DNA of 64,000 bases from Owenia fusiformis (lineage: Eukaryota; Annelida; Polychaeta; Sabellida; Oweniidae). The stretch is taken from NCBI GenBank assembly GCA_903813345.2, contig CAIIXF020000009.1, positions 38,805,759 through 38,869,758 on the forward strand. Direction: 5' to 3'. The position numbers were made by a program, and so were the translations under genes. Positions 55,405 through 64,000 of this stretch are shown here, in pieces (the stretch's first letter is position 1; each line of letters begins with the position of its first letter). The notes under the pieces were generated by a model. The model was given only the letters and a program-made list of their open reading frames with translations, searched no databases and was not told the origin of the DNA.

Positions 55405-56870
55405 CCTCCACTATTGGACGGGATCTATCCTACCCCCTGTCTTATCACCCCAGCCCCAGTCCCAAGCCCCGACCTGCCTGCCACTGCCCCAGTACAGTGA
55501 TGGTGTCCCATGGAATTTTCCATGTACACGAAGTGTGGAGAGGGATATGAGAAGACATATGTTAAGTCAATATAAATAAGAGAGTATATAAATATATAAA
55601 TAAAAGACAATCACTACTGTGTCAGATCAAACATACATAATTCCAAGCAATTAATCTGCTTTGACAAGTATATAGTGAAAATAATTATTTACAGAACTAC
55701 TGTTCACACATCCAATGATGCAAAACCAGGTCTGAAAATGTACTTTTATTTTATATCAATAAACTCCTTACCTAAACTGGTCAATTTTCCCTCAGTAGTA
55801 AATTATTAAAAGTTAAAAAAATTATTAAAATTAAAGTCAACCCTTTCTCACAAATGATATACATTTATACAGTTATCATGGTTGCATTTTATACAAGAGA
55901 AAGGGGCCACTAATACATCAAATCTCTAAACTCAATAGACTCTAAGTCATTCATGATCAAGTGTATCTATGGAGACGAAACAGAGTATATGTTTGAGGTA
56001 TATTTAGCAATATTATCCCATCTGGTTTACAAGGATAAGAATGCAGTAAGTTTAATGAGATACTATACTTTCAGTCATGTTATTTCATAGACTGTATTTG
56101 AGGGATCAAGTTTTGTTACCCTGAGATCAATAGCCACTTACAATTCCCTCTACCTAAGAGCGATGATTTGTGGTGTTAACCTGGCGGCGAAGGATACAGA
56201 GCCTCGCCGACATGTCTTACCATTTAGTAATAGCTCACAAGAGCAGCATCTCTGTTATAGACTCAAAAACTTTCTAAAATTTAAAAGTACAGTTACTAAA
56301 TAAAGAGTGATAATCAGGTCGATGCCTCTATGGAAGGGTTGTAAGTGCTAGTGGTCTGTAATTGTGTGCAAATCATTAGCCAAAAACATACTGTACAAAT
56401 GAGTCGCTCCGAAACAACACATATAGCATATACGAGTCGACAAAGGAACAATAATCTTATTACTAACTATATACACGTACCTTGAATTCAAAACAGTCCT
56501 TTCAAACCAGACATTCAGTGATACGAACAAGCATTGCAGTTTGCAAGCGGGTTATGTTTCTGTACAGTCTGTATGACCGCGCGCATGCGCATTCGATGTA
56601 AACAATAAGTACAGTTAGGTTATCAAGATGTACACTTGTGTACATTCAATATTGCACCAAGATGGTACTTTTCAAACACAGTTTTTGATAAGTTTTAATT
56701 ATCTATAAGTATGATATTCAATTTAGGTGTACTAACAGAGGTTCGTACTCTATTTTTGTGTAAAAAAGTTATGTTTTAGAATGGATTCAGTAGCACTATT
56801 TTGTATTTGAATCCGTTGGAAAATGTTCAGAGTAATACTTGCCCTCGGACAATCATTCGTGACAATAGTT
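55405..56870. other. Between LINE 2 ORF2 and the ORF1-like gene
   Basis: 1.47 kb without a recognised gene. It could be the LINE's inter-ORF spacer, or the true 5' end of LINE 2 followed by unrelated DNA. An NRF1-type palindrome CGCGCATGCGCA lies at 56580-56591. Confidence 0.4.
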
Positions 56871-58183
56871 TTAGTCAGTGTTAGTTGCACTTGCTACAGC
56901 ACTGGTTACCTCAGTAGTTGTGATGGTTGTTGCCGGGGGTCTGTTGTACGACCAAGGACGTCGGTTTTGCCCACCAGGATTGGCCAGGGTCTGTTGGATC
57001 AGGGAGTCAATGTCATCAGTGACTCCAAAACTTAAAATGTCGCCCCGTTTGAGCTTCGCCAAGATTTTCCCATTTGATGACCAGGCACTTTCAACCAGTC
57101 CATGTTGTTTTACGTCATATAGCAATTTACGATTCCCTGGGCTTAGGTCCTCGTACACAATAATGTTAGTTCCCTTCAGAGCCTTGCGTTTTCTGATGAC
57201 TTCATCCTTATATTCTCTAAATTTGAATTTCATAATGATAGGTCGTGGCCTGGTTGCATGTTCAGCTGAGAATCTACCAATTCTGTGTGCCACTTCTACA
57301 TTGTCAGGCGAAAACAGCCCAGGGAGATTGTTGATAATGTCATCATTTGTCGAAACAGTATGGATACAGTTTTCAGTTCTTATATCGTTTGGGCTAAGTT
57401 CAGGGATTCCAAGTATTCTTATTGTATTTTTGCGGCTATACTGGGCATTGTGATTAAGGTTCAGCTGGAAAGTAACATTTTGGTAAAAAATTGCTATACC
57501 TGCACATGTTATTTTCTGGTACAAAATTAAGTATGAAGGCATGTGTTTATTTCCTTGCTTTTTTCAGGAAAGTATCATTACACTGTCTACTTTTAGTAAA
57601 CCTGGAAACAGGTCAATGGTAGCTCCTGTGCTGTCTGAAAACTTTGAAAGAAAATTTGAAAAAATAGAAAGTGTGAAATATCAGAATTTCCTGGAGTTCC
57701 CATCAAACTCCTACTAGATATTCTTAAAGAAGACAATGTGATGATACTTTCCTGAAAAAAGCAAGGCAATTGACAAATGTCTTCATACTTTATTTTGTAC
57801 CAGAAAATAACATGTGCTGGTGAAGCAATTTTTTACCAAAATGTTACTTTCCAGCTGTACCTTAACATCGATAGTTATTTGATCAATACGTTTTTCAAGA
57901 CTACTCACAGCTACTTTCAGAGTGGCGTTCTCTTCCTCCAGTTTGGTCACCCTAGTCTGTGTAGACTGGAGGGCCCGAGTCACTGCTTTATTTACAGTTT
58001 TGCTTATCCTTTTAGACATTTCGTCCTCATGTTGTAGGAGAGTTTTTTGAAATAGTTTGACGATCCATTTTTTGGTGGGTTGGCCACTTGAGTCTATTTC
58101 ATTAGAATCAGCAAAAGTGTCATATTCACTCTCACTTAGAAAACCTTCAGAATCAGAGCCTTCAGGTATGCTAAACTTACTGC
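56871..58183 (-). pseudogene. LINE ORF1 (coiled coil + RRM-like), split by a MITE and truncated by the gap
   Basis: Minus strand. 58183-57858 encodes an acidic N-part (SEGFLSESEYDTFADSNE) and a coiled coil (TRVTKLEEENATLKV, SLEKRIDQITIDVKVQ). 57467-56871 encodes SRKNTIRILGIPE, VEVAHRIGRFSAE, RPRPIIMKFKFREYKDEV, LKGTNIIVYEDLSPGNRKL and AWSSNGKILAKL, ending at a stop. This is the L1-type ORF1p layout (coiled coil, RNA-recognition-like domain, C-terminal domain), an RNA-binding protein of non-LTR elements. A 384-bp MITE separates the halves; the frame is continuous if one CAGCTG copy is counted. Same strand as LINE 2 and 1.5 kb upstream of its ORF2, so probably its ORF1. The N-terminus runs into the 500-N gap. 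Confidence 0.75.
57468..57851. mobile_element. MITE (384 bp) inserted in the LINE ORF1
   Basis: GAAAGTAACATTTTGGTAAA at the left is reverse-complemented at the right; arms match for about 125 bp (to ggaaagtatcat / atgatactttcc). CAGCTG is present at both borders (57462-57467, 57852-57857), consistent with a 6-bp target duplication, though the hexamer is itself a palindrome. The middle has no gene. ORF1 reads through if the element and one CAGCTG are left out. Confidence 0.85.
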
Positions 58184-58683
58184 NNNNNNNNNNNNNNNNN
58201 NNNNNNNNNNNNNNNNNNNNNNNNNNNNNNNNNNNNNNNNNNNNNNNNNNNNNNNNNNNNNNNNNNNNNNNNNNNNNNNNNNNNNNNNNNNNNNNNNNNN
58301 NNNNNNNNNNNNNNNNNNNNNNNNNNNNNNNNNNNNNNNNNNNNNNNNNNNNNNNNNNNNNNNNNNNNNNNNNNNNNNNNNNNNNNNNNNNNNNNNNNNN
58401 NNNNNNNNNNNNNNNNNNNNNNNNNNNNNNNNNNNNNNNNNNNNNNNNNNNNNNNNNNNNNNNNNNNNNNNNNNNNNNNNNNNNNNNNNNNNNNNNNNNN
58501 NNNNNNNNNNNNNNNNNNNNNNNNNNNNNNNNNNNNNNNNNNNNNNNNNNNNNNNNNNNNNNNNNNNNNNNNNNNNNNNNNNNNNNNNNNNNNNNNNNNN
58601 NNNNNNNNNNNNNNNNNNNNNNNNNNNNNNNNNNNNNNNNNNNNNNNNNNNNNNNNNNNNNNNNNNNNNNNNNNNNNNNNNNN
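58184..58683. other. Assembly gap (500 N)
   Basis: Exactly 500 N, a placeholder. It cuts off the N-terminus of the LINE ORF1; the first minus-strand bases beyond it can encode CPVYLLDFDESSNFTIGTG, which may or may not belong to it. Confidence 1.
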
Positions 58684-59412
58684 TGCCCCAGTTCCAATTG
58701 TAAAATTGGAACTTTCATCAAAGTCCAAGAGGTATACTGGGCATTTATTGTTGCTGGTTCAACAAGTTGATACATGAGTCATCAAAATATCAATGTCTGT
58801 TTAGAAACTTAGCTAAAACATTTGGGTTGGTGAGGTTTCAATACTGAAAAGTTTTCTATCCGTAAAAACATGGGTTAAATACTTACCATCATTCTTGTAT
58901 AAATGTTGCTGAATCTTACTGATTTCCATCATATATTGGGCTTTAATTGAGTTTTGCCAGTTTGTTTTCTCACTTCAATTCTCTGCCCTGATTGTCAATA
59001 TTTTAAGAATTAAGTTTTAAGGGAGTCAAGAAAAAAAGGTCAATCTGAATTACTTGTAGTTGAATTTTTAAACAGACATTGAACCTTTGATGCCTCCCCT
59101 AAGTGAATTGTAAGTTACTTTTGTCGCTGTTCGAGTTTTTTTGTGTTATTTCTCTTCTTCATCAAACTAAATAATCCATTGACACCATTGATATGAGAGG
59201 GAAAGCAAGTAAGTTTTCTAAAGGACAGGTGACTGTGGCTATGTCAATGTGGTACCTGGCAGTCATCTTCAGAGTTTGTTAACAAACTGGAACTTCAGTG
59301 GGTGGTACATGTGCCATTCGCATATGATAGACTTCTCACAGAAGCGGTATTGGACCAAACCATAGATCTACTAATTTTCTTTTATGAACTTTATATCATG
59401 TTCTATTTTAAC
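58684..59412. other. No recognised feature
   Basis: AT-rich DNA. A minus-strand GTAAGT-type donor at about 58873 after MMEISKIQQHLYKND is suggestive but unsupported. Confidence 0.35.
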
Positions 59413-59640
59413 TCTACAGGGTGTCCAGGTAGTAAAGATACAAGCACTCTTAATTTGGAAGATTTCATTGAAGATTAAATTCTACAGGGTGTCCAGGAAG
59501 TAAAGATACAAGTGCTCTTATTTGGAAAGATTTCATTGGAAATCAAATTCTACAGGGTGTCCAGGAAACAAAGATACAAGTGCTCTTATTTGGGAAGATT
59601 TAATTGGAAATCAAATTCTACAGGGTATCCAGAAAGTAGA
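59413..59640. repeat. 68-bp tandem repeat of a transposon end (3.4 copies)
   Basis: Units start at 59413, 59481, 59549 and 59617, each beginning tCTACAGGGTGTCCAGG and continuing agtaaagatacaagtgctct. The start is the CAGGGTGTCC terminus of TA-flanked Tc1/mariner-like elements, here amplified head to tail without an opposite end. Confidence 0.9.
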
Positions 59641-60062
59641 GGCTTCGATTATTTATCCTAAAACTAAATATTCATAGTTTATCCCTAACATAAAATAGGT
59701 GGCTTGTATAATAATTTTGCAAAAACATATTTTGAAAAAATTATCTTAATCAATTATCTTAATCTTTTTTTAATGATCAACTTTTATTTTTTTAGGCAAA
59801 GCATTTGCACTACTTGCAGTGTAATGTGTATATATGAATGTGTCTTGGTTAAAAATTTATGTATTATCAAGCTTGAACCTAAAACTATCCTACTTTTTGT
59901 TTAGGTTCGAACCTACATCAACTCCTGAAAGTCTGGGGAAGGATACATATTTCACTGCAGTATGCTTAAAAAAAGTTCTGTATACACTTGTAAATTGTAA
60001 GTAACACAAAATGGTGTAATGTTGTCAATGTAATTTATTGTATCAAAAATCCATTAAATTAC
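59641..60062. other. Upstream of the YqaJ gene exon, no feature recognised
   Basis: Probably intron or 5' flank of the YqaJ gene. A plus-strand 66-codon frame at 59704 shows no family motif. Confidence 0.4.
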
Positions 60063-60064
60063 AG

Positions 60065-60251
60065 GAATCAAATAAATGAAGAAATGGCACCAGTAAAGAA
60101 ACTGAGAACCACAGACTTCTTTGACCCACGCCCCATGGAAGATCGAACACCTTTAACTGAGGGGCTTGACAGATTCCTTCAGCTGAATCTGGAGGATGAG
60201 GAAAATCTTGTGTCAAGCAATCTTGAAACATTTTTGGAAGGGTTGAAGCAG
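60065..60251 (+). CDS. YqaJ-domain gene, upstream exon
   Basis: Acceptor TTACAG at 60059-60064, donor AGCAG/GTATAC at 60252-60253. Frame INEEMAPVKKLRTTDFFDPR continues through LEDEENLVSSNLETFLEGLKQ. An ATG lies at 60084, but the frame stays open to the acceptor, so more coding exons may lie upstream. It joins the next exon in phase 0 (GLKQ then EDPECCLL). In related invertebrate proteins a similar 'DPRP...L......LE' linker precedes the nuclease domain and often follows a SWIM zinc finger; none is seen here. Confidence 0.6.
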
Positions 60252-60261
60252 GTATACATAA

Positions 60262-60402
60262 GGGTTATGTACTGGGAGGTTTTGGATATGGGGTTTATCC
60301 AGAGGGATATATGCATATCTACCTGAGGGACCGTAGGGACCGAAGGTAGATGTGCATATCTCACGAGGGATGAACCCAATATCCAAACCGACCGTACATA
60401 AC
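60262..60402. mobile_element. Palindromic element with CpG-rich core, copy 2, in a YqaJ-gene intron
   Basis: Arms gggttatgtac..ggttttggatat / atccaaaccgaccgtacataac around cctgagggaccgtagggacc. Same family as 8259-8396. A third partial end (atccaaaaccgaccgtgcat) lies at 60590-60612, so the insertion may be larger and composite. It starts 10 bp after the exon's donor. Confidence 0.8.
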
Positions 60403-60719
60403 TGCTTTATCCTATATCAAGTAGAGTTTTCAGGGGCATATGGCCATTTCAATAGTACAAGGTGTAAAAATAAACAAATCATTCATATGCAAAGTCATTT
60501 TATTGCATTTCCACTTTTAAATTTTAAATACATTGATAACTTTTTGAAATACAAAAGTGTTGTTTAACAATGTAACAAAAGGATAAATGTATCCAAAACC
60601 GACCGTGCATAACAGATGTTCATATCTACTGAGTTTCTAGGTACATCATACCTTATAAAGATCCAAAATTCCAAAACATACTTAAGGTACTAGGCGTTTT
60701 CTTGGTCTTAAAGTTTGCG

Positions 60720-60835
60720 AGATCTTCAAAAAAAGAAAATTTGAAAAAGAAATTTTGAAAAAAAAATTTTGAAAAAAATGTTGAAAAAAGATTTTGAAAA
60801 AAAATTCAATTTTTTAAAAAAAAAATGTGAAGTGA
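60720..60835. repeat. TTTTGAAAAA simple repeat
   Basis: Low-complexity variants of 'ttttgaaaaaa' within the intron. Confidence 0.85.
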
Positions 60836-61092
60836 AATTACCGGAAGCGGGAAGATATGCAAGGGGTACACAAAAGAACTTCACTTGAAATGTTAAATCT
60901 GGGGACATAATTCTTATTAAAGAAGGTCAAAATTAAAGGTCGAATTAAAGCAAATTGATTTACAAATTCAATATATATACCCTAAATAATGTCGTGAAGT
61001 CTGTTTCAAATGGTTGGATATATACTCATTTTTAAGACATTTCGAAGATGATAACTATTTATTTTTAAGATTAATTTGACATTCTCTTGCAG

Positions 61093-61994
61093 GAAGATCC
61101 AGAGTGTTGTCTATTATCTAACATAGAGGAAGTAACAACTAGCAAGCAGCATCCACTGCCAGAGATCCAATCCTTCAATGTTCAAAATGTAATATCACAA
61201 GCAGCGTCATTCAAGCAAGTTTATTTGCCACCTACAATATCTAGAGAGCAACTTAACCTCGATGAGACTTATGATAAATTCATTCAATTTTCCACCCTCT
61301 CTGAAAGTAATATTAATGATATTCAGGAAAATACCAAAAATCAAAGGTCCAATGCTTGGAGAGATGTACGAATGGGAAGATTGACAGCCTCAAATTTCAA
61401 ACGAATTCAATCCCGAAACAATTCAATCTCCAATGATCAAAATCAAAATCCTCATGCATTACTAACTCCCTTTGCACAGTTCAGTCATTTAACACTTCTA
61501 AAGTTCCATCATTAGCATATGGCCTTGATAATGAACCTATCGTGAAAAAGGAATATTACAACATTAACACTAAGATCCATGACAATTTTAAGCTGATGGA
61601 TTCAGGCTTTGTGATTTACCCCCAAACTCATTTTATTGGCTGTTCCCCTGATGCTGTATCATCATGTTCATGCTGTCCTTCAAAAACACTTGTGGAAATA
61701 AAATGTCCTTATTCCCTGAGAGAATTACCACCAAAGGAAGCAGCAATTTCAAAGGGCTGCATTTTCAAAGACGGGAGCTTTATACTCACTAAATCGTCCG
61801 AATATTACCACCAGATTCAAGGACAGATGGGTGTATGCCAGATCAAGTCCTGCGACCTTGTCATACACACTGATCTCGGAATACAGATCATCTCTGTACC
61901 TTTTGATGAAGCATTCTTCAATCAATTGTGCATAGATTTAAAGTCATTTTTCAAAAAATACATGCTTCCACATTTGTTATTTAATTGTAAATGA
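61093..61994 (+). pseudogene. YqaJ/lambda-exonuclease-domain gene, nuclease exon
   Basis: Acceptor CTCTTGCAG at 61084-61092. 61093-61480 encodes a linker and motif RSNAWRDVRMGRLTASNF. From about 61485 a second frame gives KVPSLAYGLDNEPIVKKEYY, then HFIGCSPDAV, LVEIKCPYS, YYHQIQGQMGVC, CDLVIHT, and ends at TGA 61994. These are the R-x-GR-TAS, SPD, ExK and QxQGQM motifs of the YqaJ/lambda-exo family, with Asp of SPD and Glu-x-Lys as the catalytic core of a 5'-3' exonuclease. Because all motifs are intact, the single frame change between about 61440 and 61500 is either a recent break or a sequencing error. Many invertebrate members occur in multicopy, repeat-like form, so host function is uncertain. 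Confidence 0.8.
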
Positions 61995-62850
61995 ATACAA
62001 TATAGGAAGATTTGCAATTAGCAATACAGGCAACATTGTTTTTCAGAATGACAGTTAGGTGCAAAGGACCAGGTTAAGTATGGCAAGTGATTTGAAGCAG
62101 TCACATCTTTCACCATGAGCACTGTGATGAGAACTTTCTCAATTTAAATATGACATTGCCCATTTATACAAAACTGTATGTAATCTTCCAAGTAAATTAT
62201 CAAGGATACTAAAAATATCTATCAAACAATTTGTAAAATCAAGAATAGGGACCTTGTGTCAACATTACTTGCCATACTGAACCTCCTTTTAATAGAGACC
62301 TAGATTGTCATCTCATTGTAAATATGTTTTATATTACTATGTTGCTTGTTTAAAGAGACATCACAGACTAGAGAGTATATTATGTCAATAGAGGCTATAT
62401 TTTCAAAAAGAAGGAACACTTTCATGACCCTTTGCATTTTTTCAACTTTGGTTCCTAAAAGAGAGCTTCGTCTTCAGGCAGTTTATCTAGACTCTGCAAA
62501 CAGGGTAAATTTTGAAATTTCAGTATCTGTTATCTAAAATAAGAGCAATCATCAACATGAAATGATTATCTTGAAGTAAAGTAATAGGAACAGTTGAACT
62601 ATAAAAATTACCTAGAATGTTGTGAGCAGGAAATATTGTAACTATGAAACTGCACTAGAAAGTTACTCTCAGTCTCTCTCTAGTCTTTGTTGCCACTTTA
62701 AAAATAGATATGATGCGGAATAGTGTGAGCAGAAAATATTTAGAAACTATGTAACTTCACTGAAAGGTTACTCTCAATTCCAGAAACAAATAGACAGGCT
62801 AGCAGATTAGCCTGCTATTCTAGTGTAAAAATAACATTATACTATAATCA
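61995..62850. other. 3' flank of the YqaJ gene, no feature recognised
   Basis: AT-rich. Two partial direct repeats of about 100 bp with 'gtgagcag.aaatatt' and 'ttactctca' lie at 62620-62780. No gene. Confidence 0.4.
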
Positions 62851-62852
62851 TA

Positions 62853-63362
62853 CAGGGTGAGCAAAAAAGGTAACCCAAACAAGTGTTAATAACTCAGTCA
62901 TCCAGTATGAGTTTCAAGTCATATCTGGTACAATTAAACCTTGTTCAATGTTGTTTCATTCAAGTTTCATTTGTCTATTCCAAATGCTCATTTTTTATAC
63001 ATACCCAAAATGTCTTTGCTGACTTACACACACCAAAATTTCTGACTACATACTCATATATTGTGCAATGGATATCATTTCCCTTCCAATCTCTTGTTTC
63101 AATGGCTGTTAATGTGCAATATTATGTTCTAAAAAGCTCCAAAGGTAAAATTCTTGGGGTCCATATTGGGTGATCTCGGTGGATTTTCATGGTTTGAGCA
63201 AGATTTGTATAACAGCCATTTAATCGAGTCCATCAGAAATAGATCAATGAAACTTGGTAGAGTCAAAGAACATTGAACAAAGTTGATTTATGCTTAATAT
63301 TGTTTAGACTGGATGTCTGGGTTATTAAGATTTGTTTAGGTTACCTTTTTTGGCTCACCCTG
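62853..63362. mobile_element. TA-flanked MITE (510 bp)
   Basis: It begins CAGGGTGAGCAAAAAAGGTA and ends with the reverse complement ...GGCTCACCCTG; TA borders both sides (62851-62852, 63363-63364). Further inverted pairing covers 'acccaaacaa' and 'ttaataactcag' type sequence. It belongs to the CAGGGTG-ended Tc1/mariner group in this window (also 16561, 27365, 40981) but has a different interior. Plus-strand ORF 62883-63173 has no recognisable transposase motif. Confidence 0.88.
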
Positions 63363-63364
63363 TA

Positions 63365-64000
63365 TACAACCTAGTAGTCTGTAGGTTCAAACCTGTGCTA
63401 CTCTTAGGGGCTGGGTCAATATTATAATGTCCGTCAGTTTTTAGTTAGGTCTTAACTCCCCCTCCCCTTCTTATTAAAGTCAAAATGTTGATTTACGCGC
63501 AGTGTACAGTACAACCCAAGCATACAAAATATGCTACTGCTACAAACAACACATTTCAATTCAAATTATTTTACATATCCGTTGTGCATCTAATGATCAT
63601 ACAGTACCATTGCAGGTGATAAAATTTGATCACCTAATCAAATAGAGCTTTACCTCCCCCTAACGTAAGTAATTACATGTTTTGATGGACATTGAAATAT
63701 TGACCCGGCCTCTTACAAATTGACTAGATTATTCTGGTCAATGTTGATTTTCTTAGAATGAAAATGCATATCTTGTACAAACTGTATCAATATGATACAT
63801 CAAGGCTGCATATTCCCAGCTGCCTGAAACTTTCAAGTTTCCCATGGAAAATAAAAATTTTCATTGAAAATTCAGAATTCCTAGAAAAAGTTTACCTGTA
63901 AATGATCTGCCTTCACAATAAGGATTAGGAATGGAATATGGCATGTGGAGTAGCATGAAATTTCCACGCAATATGAGAAGTATGCAGCTATATTAACTTT
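63365..64000. other. Right edge, no recognised feature
   Basis: AT-rich DNA, no exon or element end. Confidence 0.4.

Noticed and set aside
58860-58990. Minus-strand exon ending MMEISKIQQHLYKND with a GTAAGT donor
   Set aside because: A single good donor and a short peptide are not enough; no acceptor partner or domain was found.
59896-59920. tRNA-type B box 'ggttcgaacct' as a tRNA gene or SINE
   Set aside because: No A box at the right distance and no cloverleaf; the similar phrases near 4733 and 63382 also lack the rest.

Overview
The window is metazoan genomic DNA: AT-rich, with spliced genes, CR1/L2-like LINEs, TA-flanked Tc1/mariner-type transposons, many inverted-repeat miniature elements and several tandem arrays. 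The gene set and element mix fit a marine invertebrate (lophotrochozoan, ambulacrarian or cephalochordate); the sequence alone does not settle which. Two 500-N assembly gaps lie at 43684-44183 and 58184-58683.

The main gene is a complete beta-1,4-galactosyltransferase family gene on the minus strand, spread over about 42 kb in six coding exons (43277-43088, 27330-27101, 26492-26302, 6101-5979, 5674-5570, 1485-1305). The six pieces sum to 1020 nt (339 residues plus stop), every splice phase agrees, and the enzyme's hallmarks are present: a type II membrane anchor, four disulfide cysteines, HDVDL, WGWGGEDDD and the MxxH metal site. Its introns hold most of the repeats in the window. Intron 5 begins with a 57-bp minisatellite that copies the last 26 nt of exon 5 together with its GC-type 5' splice site.

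Layout by region. 1-1300: 51-bp minisatellite just past the stop codon. 1.5-6.1 kb: exons 6-4, inverted-repeat elements and the splice-site minisatellite. 6.1-26.3 kb (intron 3): palindromic miniature elements, a TIR transposon with a nested element, degenerate tandem repeats, then a nest from 14.9 to 25.2 kb. In that nest an outer long-TIR element encloses a second long-TIR element carrying remains of a recurring orphan protein family, which is itself split by a TA-flanked element; a LINE copy also lies inside. 26.3-43.3 kb: exons 3-1, with intron 1 full of nested transposons, two LINE remnants, GC-rich Harbinger-like miniature elements and a satellite split by a transposon. 44.2-46.8 kb: a 1.9-kb-period complex repeat. 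46.8-58.2 kb: a minus-strand LINE into which an apparently intact plus-strand LINE (48017-52950, 1233-residue ORF) has inserted with a 12-bp target duplication. 59.4-63.4 kb: a tandem array of transposon ends, a gene with a YqaJ/lambda-exonuclease domain and a TA-flanked miniature element.

Only the galactosyltransferase gene, and possibly the YqaJ gene, look like non-mobile genes. Everything else supported here is mobile, repetitive or unrecognised.
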